DNA of 10,957 nucleotides from Actinomycetes bacterium (GTDB taxonomy: Bacteria > Actinomycetota > Acidimicrobiia > Acidimicrobiales > RAAP-2): positions 1 through 10,957 of the forward strand of contig JAKBCI010000031.1 of NCBI GenBank assembly GCA_021807965.1, read 5' to 3'. How positions within the stretch are numbered: position 1 is the stretch's first letter; every line of letters starts with the position of its first letter. The translations under genes and the position numbers were made by a program. Shown here piece after piece: positions 1-6,587 of the stretch. The notes below the pieces were generated by a model. That model was not told where the DNA came from, did not search any database, and was given only the letters and a program-made list of their open reading frames with translations.

Positions 1-333
1 CTTCGGATTCCAGATATGGAAGAACCATTGGAAGTGCCACTCGATGAGAGATCATTTGAGCAGGGCACAACCTGGACGTACGTGACGAAACACGGATACT
101 TGGACATCGCCCTTCTTCCAGATGGCACGCGAGGCTACGATGATCTGCGTCGGTCCGCCACCAGAGAGCAACTTACGGACACCGTGACGATCGTCGTTGC
201 CGCGCTTGCCGACGTCATCCGCTCTAAGGAGGCGGCCGGTCGAGAAAAGGACCGTGCCGTACTGCCAATACTTCGCCAAGTACTCGAACGCTCACGTAGG
301 AACGAGCGAGAAAATCCCGGGACGGAACTCTAG
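1..333 (+). CDS. Nucleotidyltransferase-like protein, C-terminal part (5' end outside window)
   Basis: The reading frame is open from the first base of the window, so this is the 3' part of a gene that starts further left; the ATG at position 16 is probably internal. The visible ~110 residues contain 'LDIALLPDGTRGYDDL' followed by a hydrophobic stretch and 'ADVIRSKEAAGREKD', then a charged C-terminus. From memory this pattern is the C-terminal half of small nucleotidyltransferase-fold proteins common in actinobacteria, often paired with a small HTH protein in toxin-antitoxin-like pairs; the N-terminal catalytic part (GG...D.D) and any partner would lie outside the window. It converges on the tRNA-Ala gene with about 106 bp between them, in which I see no gene. 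Function is inferred; substrate and role are unknown. Confidence 0.6.
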   Translation, partial: LRIPDMEEPLEVPLDERSFEQGTTWTYVTKHGYLDIALLPDGTRGYDDLRRSATREQLTDTVTIVVAALADVIRSKEAAGREKDRAVLPILRQVLERSRRNERENPGTEL

Positions 334-439
334 CCATCGGAACATCTGGCCTTCGAGATCTACACGCGACACCAGCTGGTTCGATCAATCCCGAGACGCC
401 GACGAGATCGTGGACCAACGAACTACGTGTCCCACGGAG

Positions 440-512
440 TGGAGGTGATGGGATTCGAACCCACTGCCTCTACATTGCGAACGTAGCGCTCTACCAATTG
501 AGCTACACCCCC
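440..512 (-). tRNA. tRNA-Ala (anticodon CGC)
   Basis: The minus strand folds into a full 73-nt cloverleaf. The acceptor stem is GGGGGTG/CACCTCC, with a G3-T70 pair that is the classic alanine identity element. The D arm is GCTC/GAGC, the anticodon stem CTACG/TGTAG, and the T arm GTGGG-TTCGAAT-CCCAT. The 7-nt loop TTCGCAA gives anticodon CGC (plus-strand positions 477-479), reading GCG. The discriminator base is A at 440. The next bases are CTC, so the CCA tail is not encoded. The mature 5' end lies only 15 bp after the stop codon of the GLPR-like gene on the same strand, so the two may be co-transcribed. No convincing terminator follows. Confidence 0.97.
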
Positions 513-527
513 GAAGGAGCACTCAGT

Positions 528-1454
528 TTACCCCAATGCGTAACGGTCGAATCGCACGTCGCCCGCCGATCGGGCAGGCGTCGTGTCAGCGTAGTTCCGC
601 GAACGCGCGTTGTACGCGTCGGACCGCTCGTAGTCGTCGTAATCCGGTTCGCCGCGCCACTCGTCGTCACGTCGGTAACGATCGAGCGGCTCAACCGTCG
701 CGAGAGACTGGCGACGTCCGCCGAGGCCAACCGACGATTCGTGTAGGTAGCCCCGGCTCACGGCGTAGAGGGCGAGGGCAACGAACGCGACGACGCCGAT
801 CCACGCCAAGATCGCGAGGTCCCACACGAACGAGTAGCCCGCGGCGACGGCGGCGACCGTGAGAACGACGGCCGCGAGGACGAGACGAATAAAGACGACA
901 CGGCGTCGGGCGCGCATGGAGCGCCGCGTGGCCCGCGCGTCGCGCAACACCGGCGACGTGGACGGCGTTGAGGAATAGGCAGCCACGTACCGGTTGCTCG
1001 CTGGGCGTGCGCGCGACGAGCGCTCGTCCGATACGCGCGAGCTCGCCGACGCTCGCCGCGGACTCGGCTCGTCGAACTCGTAGTCGGCGGCCCAGTCATC
1101 CCACGAACTGCGCGATTCGATCGTCTGGTACGTGTCGTCGTCGTGCACGACCGTCAGGCGCGGTCGCGTGACGCGCGCGCTGCCTCGGTCCGCGGGCGCC
1201 ACCCGTCGCGGCGCCGGGTAGTCGTTCGCGTAGCCGTCACCGTCGCTGCCGTACTCGGTGTACGCACCGTAGTCCTCGTATTCGTCACGCTCGTCAAGGC
1301 GATGTAACGGCGCCACAACCGCTCGACGAGACAGGACGTCGTGTTCTAAGTGAAAGTGCTCGATCGACTGCTCGTTGCGCCAGTCTCGGATTTTACGGAC
1401 CACGGCGGGGACGAGAAACGCACCCCACAGCAGGACGAGGATGATCAGTAGCAT
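528..1454 (-). CDS. GLPR-like divisome membrane protein (3 TM, tyrosine-rich cytoplasmic segments)
   Basis: This 308-residue protein starts with a TM helix (about 2-18, 'MLLIILVLLWGAFLVP') followed by RKIRDWR. A long polar segment (about 19-185) follows, then a TM hairpin (about 187-208 and 211-232) and a charged C-terminal tail. Positive charges flank every helix on the same side, so the long loop and the tail should be cytoplasmic. The N-terminal pattern, layout and position beside tRNA-Ala match the actinobacterial GLPR family, the membrane receptor of the gephyrin/MoeA-like cell-division protein Glp studied in Corynebacterium. The usual galU-moeA(glp)-rimJ neighbours are not visible. Loop and tail hold acidic, Tyr-rich low-complexity stretches (about 55-80 and 262-292) and many Arg/Ser. 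ATG with AGG 4 nt upstream is a reasonable start. Membrane protein is near certain; the GLPR assignment is from memory of the family and moderate. Confidence 0.6.
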   Translation of the reverse strand: MLLIILVLLWGAFLVPAVVRKIRDWRNEQSIEHFHLEHDVLSRRAVVAPLHRLDERDEYEDYGAYTEYGSDGDGYANDYPAPRRVAPADRGSARVTRPRLTVVHDDDTYQTIESRSSWDDWAADYEFDEPSPRRASASSRVSDERSSRARPASNRYVAAYSSTPSTSPVLRDARATRRSMRARRRVVFIRLVLAAVVLTVAAVAAGYSFVWDLAILAWIGVVAFVALALYAVSRGYLHESSVGLGGRRQSLATVEPLDRYRRDDEWRGEPDYDDYERSDAYNARSRNYADTTPARSAGDVRFDRYALG

Positions 1455-1528
1455 CCGGCCTGCGTTCGTCCGTTCTCACTCGACATCGCCGTTAAAACTA
1501 CAAGGCAATTTCGTGAAAATGGTGGATG

Positions 1529-2197
1529 TTACACCTCGTGTAGACCACATTCGACCTTGTCGCCACCGGACCAACGACCCGATCGACGGTTCGTTGGGTC
1601 CGCGGGAGGCGTGGTTACCGCGGCGCAGCCAATCGACGCGTAGCCTCGCGCCCACAGTGGGTGCGAGGGCAAGTCGTGGTGCGAGAGGTAGTACGCGATG
1701 TCGTCGTCGGTCCAGGTGGCGAGTGGATTCACCTTGATGAGTCCAAATTTCTCGTCGACGCTCACGATCGGCGTCGACGACCTCGTTGGCGCGTCCACGC
1801 GCTTCAGGGCCGTCAACCACCCCGCCCGTCCGGCCAGAGCGGCGCGCAGCGGTGCGACCTTGCGCAACTCACAGCAACGCGACGTCCCACAAGGCCAGTC
1901 GGCGGCCTCGGGACCGGCTTGGGTTCGAGACAGGGTGATCGCCCACTCGCGCTCAATCTGGTCGACGAAGTCGAGCGTCTCGGGGAAGTGGCCGCCGGTG
2001 TCCAAGAAGACGAACCGCGCGTCGGGTTGCTGCTCGCGTACCAGGTGCACCAAGACCACGTCTTCGAACGAGCACGCCACGACCACGTCGCCGAGCCGGT
2101 CGAAGGCCCAGCGAATGATGTCAGCCGGGTCGGCCGATTCGAAGTCCGCGGCGAGCGATGCCAACTCCGCACGCGAGAAGGGGCTAGGTATCATCAT
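1529..2197 (-). CDS. cysH: Assimilatory adenylylsulfate (APS/PAPS) reductase CysH
   Basis: CysH reduces activated sulfate (APS or PAPS) to sulfite using thioredoxin, in the cytoplasm. The 222-residue protein has the PP-loop fold: 'CSFEDVVLVHL' (42-52), 'FLDTGGHFPET' (64-74), 'CCELRKVAPL' (108-117), 'LKRVDAPTR' (131-139), 'KVNPLATWTDDDI' (155-167) and the C-terminal catalytic 'ECGLH' (Cys217). The CC pair (108-109) and C191 belong to the CC...CxxC 4Fe-4S motif of APS reductases, but the last ligand is replaced: 'GCAAVTT' has Val194 where Cys is expected. The open frame reaches position 2263, overlapping the divergent cysD start. I chose the ATG at 2197 because GAGG lies 7 nt upstream and the upstream residues do not look like the family. 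It is divergent from cysDN, and the absence of cysC suggests APS as substrate. Confidence 0.93.
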   Translation of the reverse strand: MMIPSPFSRAELASLAADFESADPADIIRWAFDRLGDVVVACSFEDVVLVHLVREQQPDARFVFLDTGGHFPETLDFVDQIEREWAITLSRTQAGPEAADWPCGTSRCCELRKVAPLRAALAGRAGWLTALKRVDAPTRSSTPIVSVDEKFGLIKVNPLATWTDDDIAYYLSHHDLPSHPLWARGYASIGCAAVTTPPADPTNRRSGRWSGGDKVECGLHEV

Positions 2198-2261
2198 GGG
2201 GAGACCTCGATAAGTTTTATAATTCCTAGTGATATTGTAGACTATTCGAGGAACGGAACCC
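2198..2261. promoter_or_regulatory. cysH / cysDN divergent control region
   Basis: This 64-bp gap separates the divergent cysH and cysD starts and must hold promoters for both unless they are remote. Positions 2210-2247 are about 24% GC in an otherwise very GC-rich window. A perfect TATAAT sits at 2218-2223 on the plus strand, with no clear -35 before it; the minus strand reads TATAAA across nearly the same place. CTAGTGATATTGTAG (2226-2240) has matching CTA/TAG ends but a poor centre, so it is only a weak operator candidate. cysD has GAGGAA (2248-2253) 8 nt before its ATG; cysH has GAGG 7 nt before its ATG. Coordinated sulfur control is likely, but the regulator cannot be named. Confidence 0.5.
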
Positions 2262-3185
2262 ATGACCTTGATACCCCTGCGCCCCCCGACCTCGACCGAC
2301 CACCTCTCGCTGCTCGAATCACACGCCGTCTACATTTTGCGCGAAGTGGCGGCGGAGTGCGAACGGCCGGTGCTGCTCTTCTCGGGTGGCAAGGATTCCG
2401 CCGTTCTGCTCCACCTGGCCGTCAAGGCCTTCGCTCCGGGTCGCCTCCCGTTTCCGGTGATGCACGTCGACACCGGGCAGAACTTCCCCGAAGTTCTCGC
2501 CTTTCGCGACCAGACCGTAGCGACCATCGGTGCTCGCTTGATCGTAGCGAGCGTGCAGGACGCCATAGACCGTGGCCGCGCCGCCGATCCCGGTCCTCGG
2601 GGTTCGCGCAATCGCCTGCAGACGGTGGCGCTGCTCGACGCAATTGTTGAGCACGGCTTTGACGCCGCCTTTGGCGGTGCCCGACGCGACGAAGACAAGG
2701 CGCGCGCCAAGGAACGCATCTTGTCCTTTCGCAACGCCTTTGGCCAATGGGAGCCGCGCCACCAGCGACCCGAGCTGTGGCAGCTGTATCAGGGGCGCGT
2801 CAATCCCGGCGAGCACCTTCGCGCCTTTCCCCTGTCGGACTGGACCGAGCTGGACATCTGGCAGTACGTCGAACGAGAGGCCGTCGCGTTGCCATCGATC
2901 TACTTCGCCCACGAGCGCGACGTCGTCCGTCGCGACGCCATGTGGCTCGCGGTCAACGAGCACGTCGAGGCCCGCCCGAGCGAGCGAGTCGAACGCCGGC
3001 TGGTGCGCTACCGCACCGTGGGCGACGCCACGTGCACCGGTGCCGTCGAGTCCGACGCCGCGACCGTCGCCGCCATCGTGCACGAGGTGGCTACCGCCAA
3101 TGTCTCCGAGCGCGGCGCGACGCGCGCCGACGACCGGTTTTCCGAGACCGCGATGGAAGACCGCAAGCGTGAGGGCTACTTCTAA
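2262..3185 (+). CDS. cysD: Sulfate adenylyltransferase subunit 2 (CysD)
   Basis: CysD is the catalytic ATP-PPi sulfurylase subunit: it makes APS from sulfate and ATP, driven by GTP hydrolysis on its partner CysN. The 307-residue protein is full length for the family. It shows the PP-loop 'LLFSGGKDSAVLLHL' (SGGKDS at 41-46), 'FPVMHVDTGQNFPE' (64-77), 'FGGARRDEDKARAKER' (about 137-152), 'FPLSDWTELDIWQY' (about 190-203), and the conserved C-terminus 'AMEDRKREGYF'. The ATG has a good ribosome site (GAGGAA, 8 nt spacing). The stop codon is followed with no gap by the GTG of cysN, so translation is probably coupled, as expected for a heterodimer. Confidence 0.97.
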   Translation: MTLIPLRPPTSTDHLSLLESHAVYILREVAAECERPVLLFSGGKDSAVLLHLAVKAFAPGRLPFPVMHVDTGQNFPEVLAFRDQTVATIGARLIVASVQDAIDRGRAADPGPRGSRNRLQTVALLDAIVEHGFDAAFGGARRDEDKARAKERILSFRNAFGQWEPRHQRPELWQLYQGRVNPGEHLRAFPLSDWTELDIWQYVEREAVALPSIYFAHERDVVRRDAMWLAVNEHVEARPSERVERRLVRYRTVGDATCTGAVESDAATVAAIVHEVATANVSERGATRADDRFSETAMEDRKREGYF

Positions 3186-4445
3186 GTGGCCCTGACGTCC
3201 GACCTGCTGCGCCTAGCCACCGTTGGCTCCGTTGACGACGGCAAGTCGACGCTCATCGGACGACTGCTGGTCGACACGCGACAGCTCTTCGACGACCAGC
3301 TCGACGCCGTCGTGAATGCGTCCGAGCGACGCGGCGTCGGTGACCTCGACTTGAGCTTCGTCACCGACGGGCTGCGCGCCGAGCGCGAGCAGGGCATCAC
3401 CATCGACGTCGCCTATCGCTACGCCTCGACGCCGCGACGCAAGTTCATCATCGCCGACTGCCCCGGGCACGTGCAGTACACCCGCAACATGGCGACGGGC
3501 GCCTCGACGGCCGATCTCGCCCTCGTCGTCGTCGACGTGGCGCACGGTCTCAAGGAACAGACGCGACGCCACCTCTGCATCGCGGCGCTGCTCGGCGTGC
3601 GCGGACTCGTGGTCGCCGTGAACAAGATGGACACCGTGCACTGGTCACCATCGGCCTTCCAGAGCGTGGTGGACGAGGTGGAAACGGTGGCGGGCGAGCT
3701 CGGGTTCGGTGTCGTGACGTGCGTGCCGACCTCGGCGCTGCTCGGCGACAACGTCGTCGAAACCTCCGACCACACGCCCTGGTACCACGGTCCAACCGTG
3801 CTCGACGCGCTGGAGGACTCCGACGCCGGCGCGTGGACCAACGCCACCAACGGACCCCGACTGCCGATTCAGTGGGTCCTGCGCCAGCCCGGCGGCGGGC
3901 GCACGTACGCGGGAATGGTCAACGGCGACACCTTGCACGAAGGCGACGTGGTTACGCTCTTGCCGGCGGGGATCGAAACGACGATCACGGCGCTCAACAC
4001 CCTGCACGGCGGACGCAGTGCCGACGCGGGGGCGGGGCTGTCCATCGACGTAGCGTTGGCCGACGAGACCGACGCCGGCCGCGGTGATCTACTGGCCCGC
4101 GCGCCCCTGCCTCGCGTGACCAACGAGCTGTCCGCCACCCTCTGCTGGTTCGGCGAACGCCCGTTAGGTTCTGGCCAGCGACTGCGCCTCAAGCACACCA
4201 CGCGAGTCACGCCGGCGCGCGTCGTCGCCATCGACGGCGTCGTCGACGTGGCGACCCTCGTCGTCAACGACCACGCGGAACTGCGTACGAACGACATCGG
4301 GCTCGTCACCCTCGAGACGGCCGACCCCCTCGTCGTCGACGACTACCGAGACAATCGCGTGACGGGCAGCTTCGTGCTCATCGACGAGCTGACCAACGCC
4401 ACGGTCGCGGCCGGGATGGTGGGACGAGCCTCGTTTCTCGCCTAG
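3186..4445 (+). CDS. cysN: Sulfate adenylyltransferase subunit 1 (CysN GTPase)
   Basis: CysN is the EF-Tu-like GTPase that powers APS synthesis by CysD. The 419-residue protein shows all G motifs: G1 'GSVDDGKST' (14-22), G2 'GITID' (70-74), G3 'DCPGH' (91-95) and G4 'NKMD' (146-149). 'WYHGPTVLDALE' marks the end of the G domain, and two beta-barrel domains follow. It starts at the GTG directly after the cysD stop; no nearer alternative fits as well. It ends after the second barrel with no C-terminal APS kinase domain, unlike CysNC fusions, and no separate cysC is present in the window, so the pathway seen here stops at APS. Its TAG overlaps the stop of the converging GNAT gene by 4 bp. Confidence 0.97.
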   Translation: MALTSDLLRLATVGSVDDGKSTLIGRLLVDTRQLFDDQLDAVVNASERRGVGDLDLSFVTDGLRAEREQGITIDVAYRYASTPRRKFIIADCPGHVQYTRNMATGASTADLALVVVDVAHGLKEQTRRHLCIAALLGVRGLVVAVNKMDTVHWSPSAFQSVVDEVETVAGELGFGVVTCVPTSALLGDNVVETSDHTPWYHGPTVLDALEDSDAGAWTNATNGPRLPIQWVLRQPGGGRTYAGMVNGDTLHEGDVVTLLPAGIETTITALNTLHGGRSADAGAGLSIDVALADETDAGRGDLLARAPLPRVTNELSATLCWFGERPLGSGQRLRLKHTTRVTPARVVAIDGVVDVATLVVNDHAELRTNDIGLVTLETADPLVVDDYRDNRVTGSFVLIDELTNATVAAGMVGRASFLA

Positions 4446-5176
4446 ATCTTCTCAAAACGCTGGTACCAGTACACCTCGTCGTCAAAGCCCAGGCGTCGGT
4501 AGAGCCGTTCGGGCGCGGCGCCTTCGGTCGCGTTGATCACGTGCGTGCGCGCCGGGCCCGACGCGACCCAGCGCGCCAGCGCCCCCGACGCGTGACCCCG
4601 AGCTCGCTGGTCCGGACGTGTCGCGAGCAAGAAGACGATAGGCGTCTCGTCGTCGTAGGCGGCGAGTACGCCGACGACGTCGCCGTCGAACTCGACGAGG
4701 TACCAGCTGGCCACCGACCGCTCCGCGTCGCGCGTCGCGACCTCACGAGCGAGCGCCGCCGCACTCGGCGCCACGCCGTCGGCGAAGTAGGTGAGCTTGC
4801 GACGCGCGAAGTCCTCGACGTCGCGCGTCGCGCGCAGCTCCGAGCGCACGGGATAGGACAACGTGACCGGCCCGTCCAGCGCGAGGTAGACGGTGGCTCG
4901 CGTGGCGACGTAGCCCGCGCGCGCAAAGAGCGGCGCGAGCCGCCGAGTCCGTTCGCGGTCCTCGACCCAGATGACGTCGGGTCCCTCGCCGATCACCTCA
5001 TCGACGACGCGACCATCGGACGCGTCGCCAACCCTGATGATCGCCCGGCGGTACGGGCCGAGGTGACCGAGGACGCCCCACGGCGTCTCGCGTACCTCGT
5101 AGCCGACCTCGGGCGCGCTGTGGTGGTACCGCGCGCGTATCGCCGCCACGACCGCAGCGTGGTGCCCCGACGCCAC
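4442..5176 (-). CDS. GNAT-family N-acetyltransferase, possibly two GNAT-like halves
   Basis: The C-terminal half of this 244-residue protein looks like a GNAT acetyl-CoA-dependent transferase: 'YLVEFDGDVVGVLAAY' (159-174) is the beta4 strand region, 'RPDQRARGHASGAL' (187-200) is motif A with the acetyl-CoA-binding R-x-x-G-x-A, and 'APERLYRRLGF' (221-231) is the typical closing motif. The N-terminal half (1-105) ends in 'LFARAGYVATRATVYLAL', which resembles the closing strand of another GNAT fold, so it may be a degenerate tandem domain. The substrate cannot be told. It is the last gene of the murA-meaB-membrane protein operon; its GTG start lies 2 nt after the preceding stop codon. It ends tail-to-tail with cysN inside a shared CTAG. 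Confidence 0.8.
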   Translation of the reverse strand: MASGHHAAVVAAIRARYHHSAPEVGYEVRETPWGVLGHLGPYRRAIIRVGDASDGRVVDEVIGEGPDVIWVEDRERTRRLAPLFARAGYVATRATVYLALDGPVTLSYPVRSELRATRDVEDFARRKLTYFADGVAPSAAALAREVATRDAERSVASWYLVEFDGDVVGVLAAYDDETPIVFLLATRPDQRARGHASGALARWVASGPARTHVINATEGAAPERLYRRLGFDDEVYWYQRFEKI

Positions 5177-5178
5177 GG

Positions 5179-5631
5179 CTAGAACTGGATCAGCATCGCG
5201 AGCAGGGCCACCGCGAGCAGGGCGAGCACCGTATCCACCGATCGCCCCAATTCGCGTCCACGCTGGGGTGAAGCGGCCCCGTCGTGGGCGATGACCTCAG
5301 CGACTACCCGCTCCTGGGGCAGCGTGCGCGCCTCGAGGTGGGCGGCGGCGGCGAGGTAGCAGACGATGCCCGTGTCGATCCAGGGACGGGTGAGTGAGAC
5401 GTCGCTCGTGCCGGCGATCGACATCGCGACGCCCGTAATCGGCAGCACGTGGATCAGTCGCGCCGCCCAGTTGCGCCGATCGGGGAACCGGGTACGCTGT
5501 ACCGCCGCGTCCGCTCCCCGAGCGACCTGGCCGGCGCTCGTGCGCATCACGATCAGCACCGTGAACGTCGCTACCGCAGCCAGCACGTGCGCTAGGAAGA
5601 GCAGGTCGTAGCCGACGACGGCGCCAATCAC
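5179..5631 (-). CDS. Small integral membrane protein with four predicted TM helices
   Basis: This 150-residue protein has hydrophobic helices at about 8-29, 58-74, 86-99 (short) and 132-149, with basic residues after the first helix (RTSAGQVAR) and an acidic/polar segment before the last. It resembles small 4-TM proteins of the DUF2269/CopD-like kind, but I cannot assign a family firmly. Histidines lie in or beside membrane segments (H15, H61, H98), which could bind a cofactor, though this is speculation. The GTG start overlaps the meaB stop as GTGA (4-bp overlap) and a GTG gene follows 2 nt after its stop, so it is translated as part of the murA-meaB operon. Confidence 0.8.
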   Translation of the reverse strand: MIGAVVGYDLLFLAHVLAAVATFTVLIVMRTSAGQVARGADAAVQRTRFPDRRNWAARLIHVLPITGVAMSIAGTSDVSLTRPWIDTGIVCYLAAAAHLEARTLPQERVVAEVIAHDGAASPQRGRELGRSVDTVLALLAVALLAMLIQF

Positions 5632-6587
5632 GACTCCGACAGTAACGCCTCGGCCGCTCGGTAGGGGTCGGTCTCGCCCGCGCGCAGCCGGGCGATCTGC
5701 TCGGCGTAGGCCCGTCCCGACGCCAACTCCCCGACGCGCGCCCGCAGCATCACCGCGAGCACCCGATCGAGCTCAGCGCGAGCTTGGGTATCGCGATGCT
5801 CGTCGCGCCGGTCGCCGTGAATGAGGCGGCGATGCTCGACGATCGCCGACCACAGGGCGTCCACCCCAGACCCGTCAGTCGCGACCGTCTCGAGAATGGG
5901 TGGTCGGGGGTCCTTGGGCGTTCCGAGATCGAGCATTTGCTCGAGGTCACGGCGCGTCTCGCGCAGGCCGGCCCGATCGGCCTTGTTAATGACGAAGATG
6001 TCGGCCACCTCGAGCAGGCCGGCCTTGTTCGCCTGCATCGCGTCGCCCCAACCGGGGTTGGTCACGACGACGGTCGTGTCGGCCGCTGACGCGACGTCCA
6101 CTTCCATCTGGCCGACGCCGACCGTTTCGACGAACACCAGCGTGAAGCCAGCGGCCCCCAAGACGCGAACGGCGTCGGGCACCGCCAGCGACAGGCCGCC
6201 CAAATGACCCCGGGTCGCCATCGAGCGGATGAAGACGCGATCGTTCGTCGCGTGGTCCTGCATTCGAATCCGGTCACCCAGGATCGCCCCGCCGGTGAAG
6301 GGAGAGCTCGGATCGACGCAGAGCACGCCGATCTCGCTGATCGCCTCGTCGTCGACGGTGCCCCTCGCGAGGACCGTCGTGAGCAGTTGATCGGTGAGCG
6401 TGGACTTGCCCGCCCCCGGTGGTCCGGTAAGCCCGACCACGTAGGGGGCCGGCGCCCGGTAGGCGCGGGCAATGGTGGCGCGCTGGTTGGACCCGCCCGA
6501 CTCCACGTAGGTGATGAGTCGGGCCAGGGCCGAGCGCGAGCCGCGACGGGCCTCGTCGAACAGCTCGTCGGGGTCGCGCGCGATCAT
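5628..6587 (-). CDS. meaB: MeaB/ArgK-type G3E GTPase (methylmalonyl-CoA mutase chaperone)
   Basis: MeaB-type GTPases protect and reload adenosylcobalamin-dependent acyl-CoA mutases such as methylmalonyl-CoA mutase. The 319-residue protein has Walker A 'GPPGAGKST' (55-63), the family motif 'DPSSPFTGGAILGDRIRM' (92-109), 'RSMATRGHLGGLS' (121-133), 'ETVGVGQ' (154-160), 'TNPGWGDAMQANKAGLLE' (176-193), and the guanine-specificity motif 'NKAD' (201-204). The length is normal. The start ATG overlaps the murA stop as ATGA, so the two are translationally coupled. No mutase gene (mutA/mutB, icm) is in the window, so the partner must be elsewhere. The older name ArgK (arginine/ornithine transport kinase) should not be used to infer function. 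Confidence 0.94.
   Translation of the reverse strand: MIARDPDELFDEARRGSRSALARLITYVESGGSNQRATIARAYRAPAPYVVGLTGPPGAGKSTLTDQLLTTVLARGTVDDEAISEIGVLCVDPSSPFTGGAILGDRIRMQDHATNDRVFIRSMATRGHLGGLSLAVPDAVRVLGAAGFTLVFVETVGVGQMEVDVASAADTTVVVTNPGWGDAMQANKAGLLEVADIFVINKADRAGLRETRRDLEQMLDLGTPKDPRPPILETVATDGSGVDALWSAIVEHRRLIHGDRRDEHRDTQARAELDRVLAVMLRARVGELASGRAYAEQIARLRAGETDPYRAAEALLSES

Noticed and set aside
312..322. CCCGGG followed on the minus strand by a short T stretch, as a terminator for tRNA-Ala
   Set aside because: It is an 8-bp palindrome with no loop, more than 100 bp past the tRNA and inside the coding region of the nucleotidyltransferase-like gene.
1455..1528. Promoter for the GLPR-like gene (TTCACG-17 bp-TAACGG on the minus strand)
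   Set aside because: The -10 lacks the final T of TANNNT and the -35 is poor. Co-transcription from cysH is equally possible, so I do not list it as a feature.
2198..2263. The upstream ATG at 2263 as the cysH start
   Set aside because: It would overlap the cysD start codon and add residues from the AT-rich control region (VYNITRNYKTY), and it has no better ribosome site than the ATG at 2197.
1661..2650. A 329-codon plus-strand open frame across cysH and the start of cysD
   Set aside because: It covers the complement of cysH, the divergent control region and the wrong frame of cysD. It shows no family motifs, while both real genes do.
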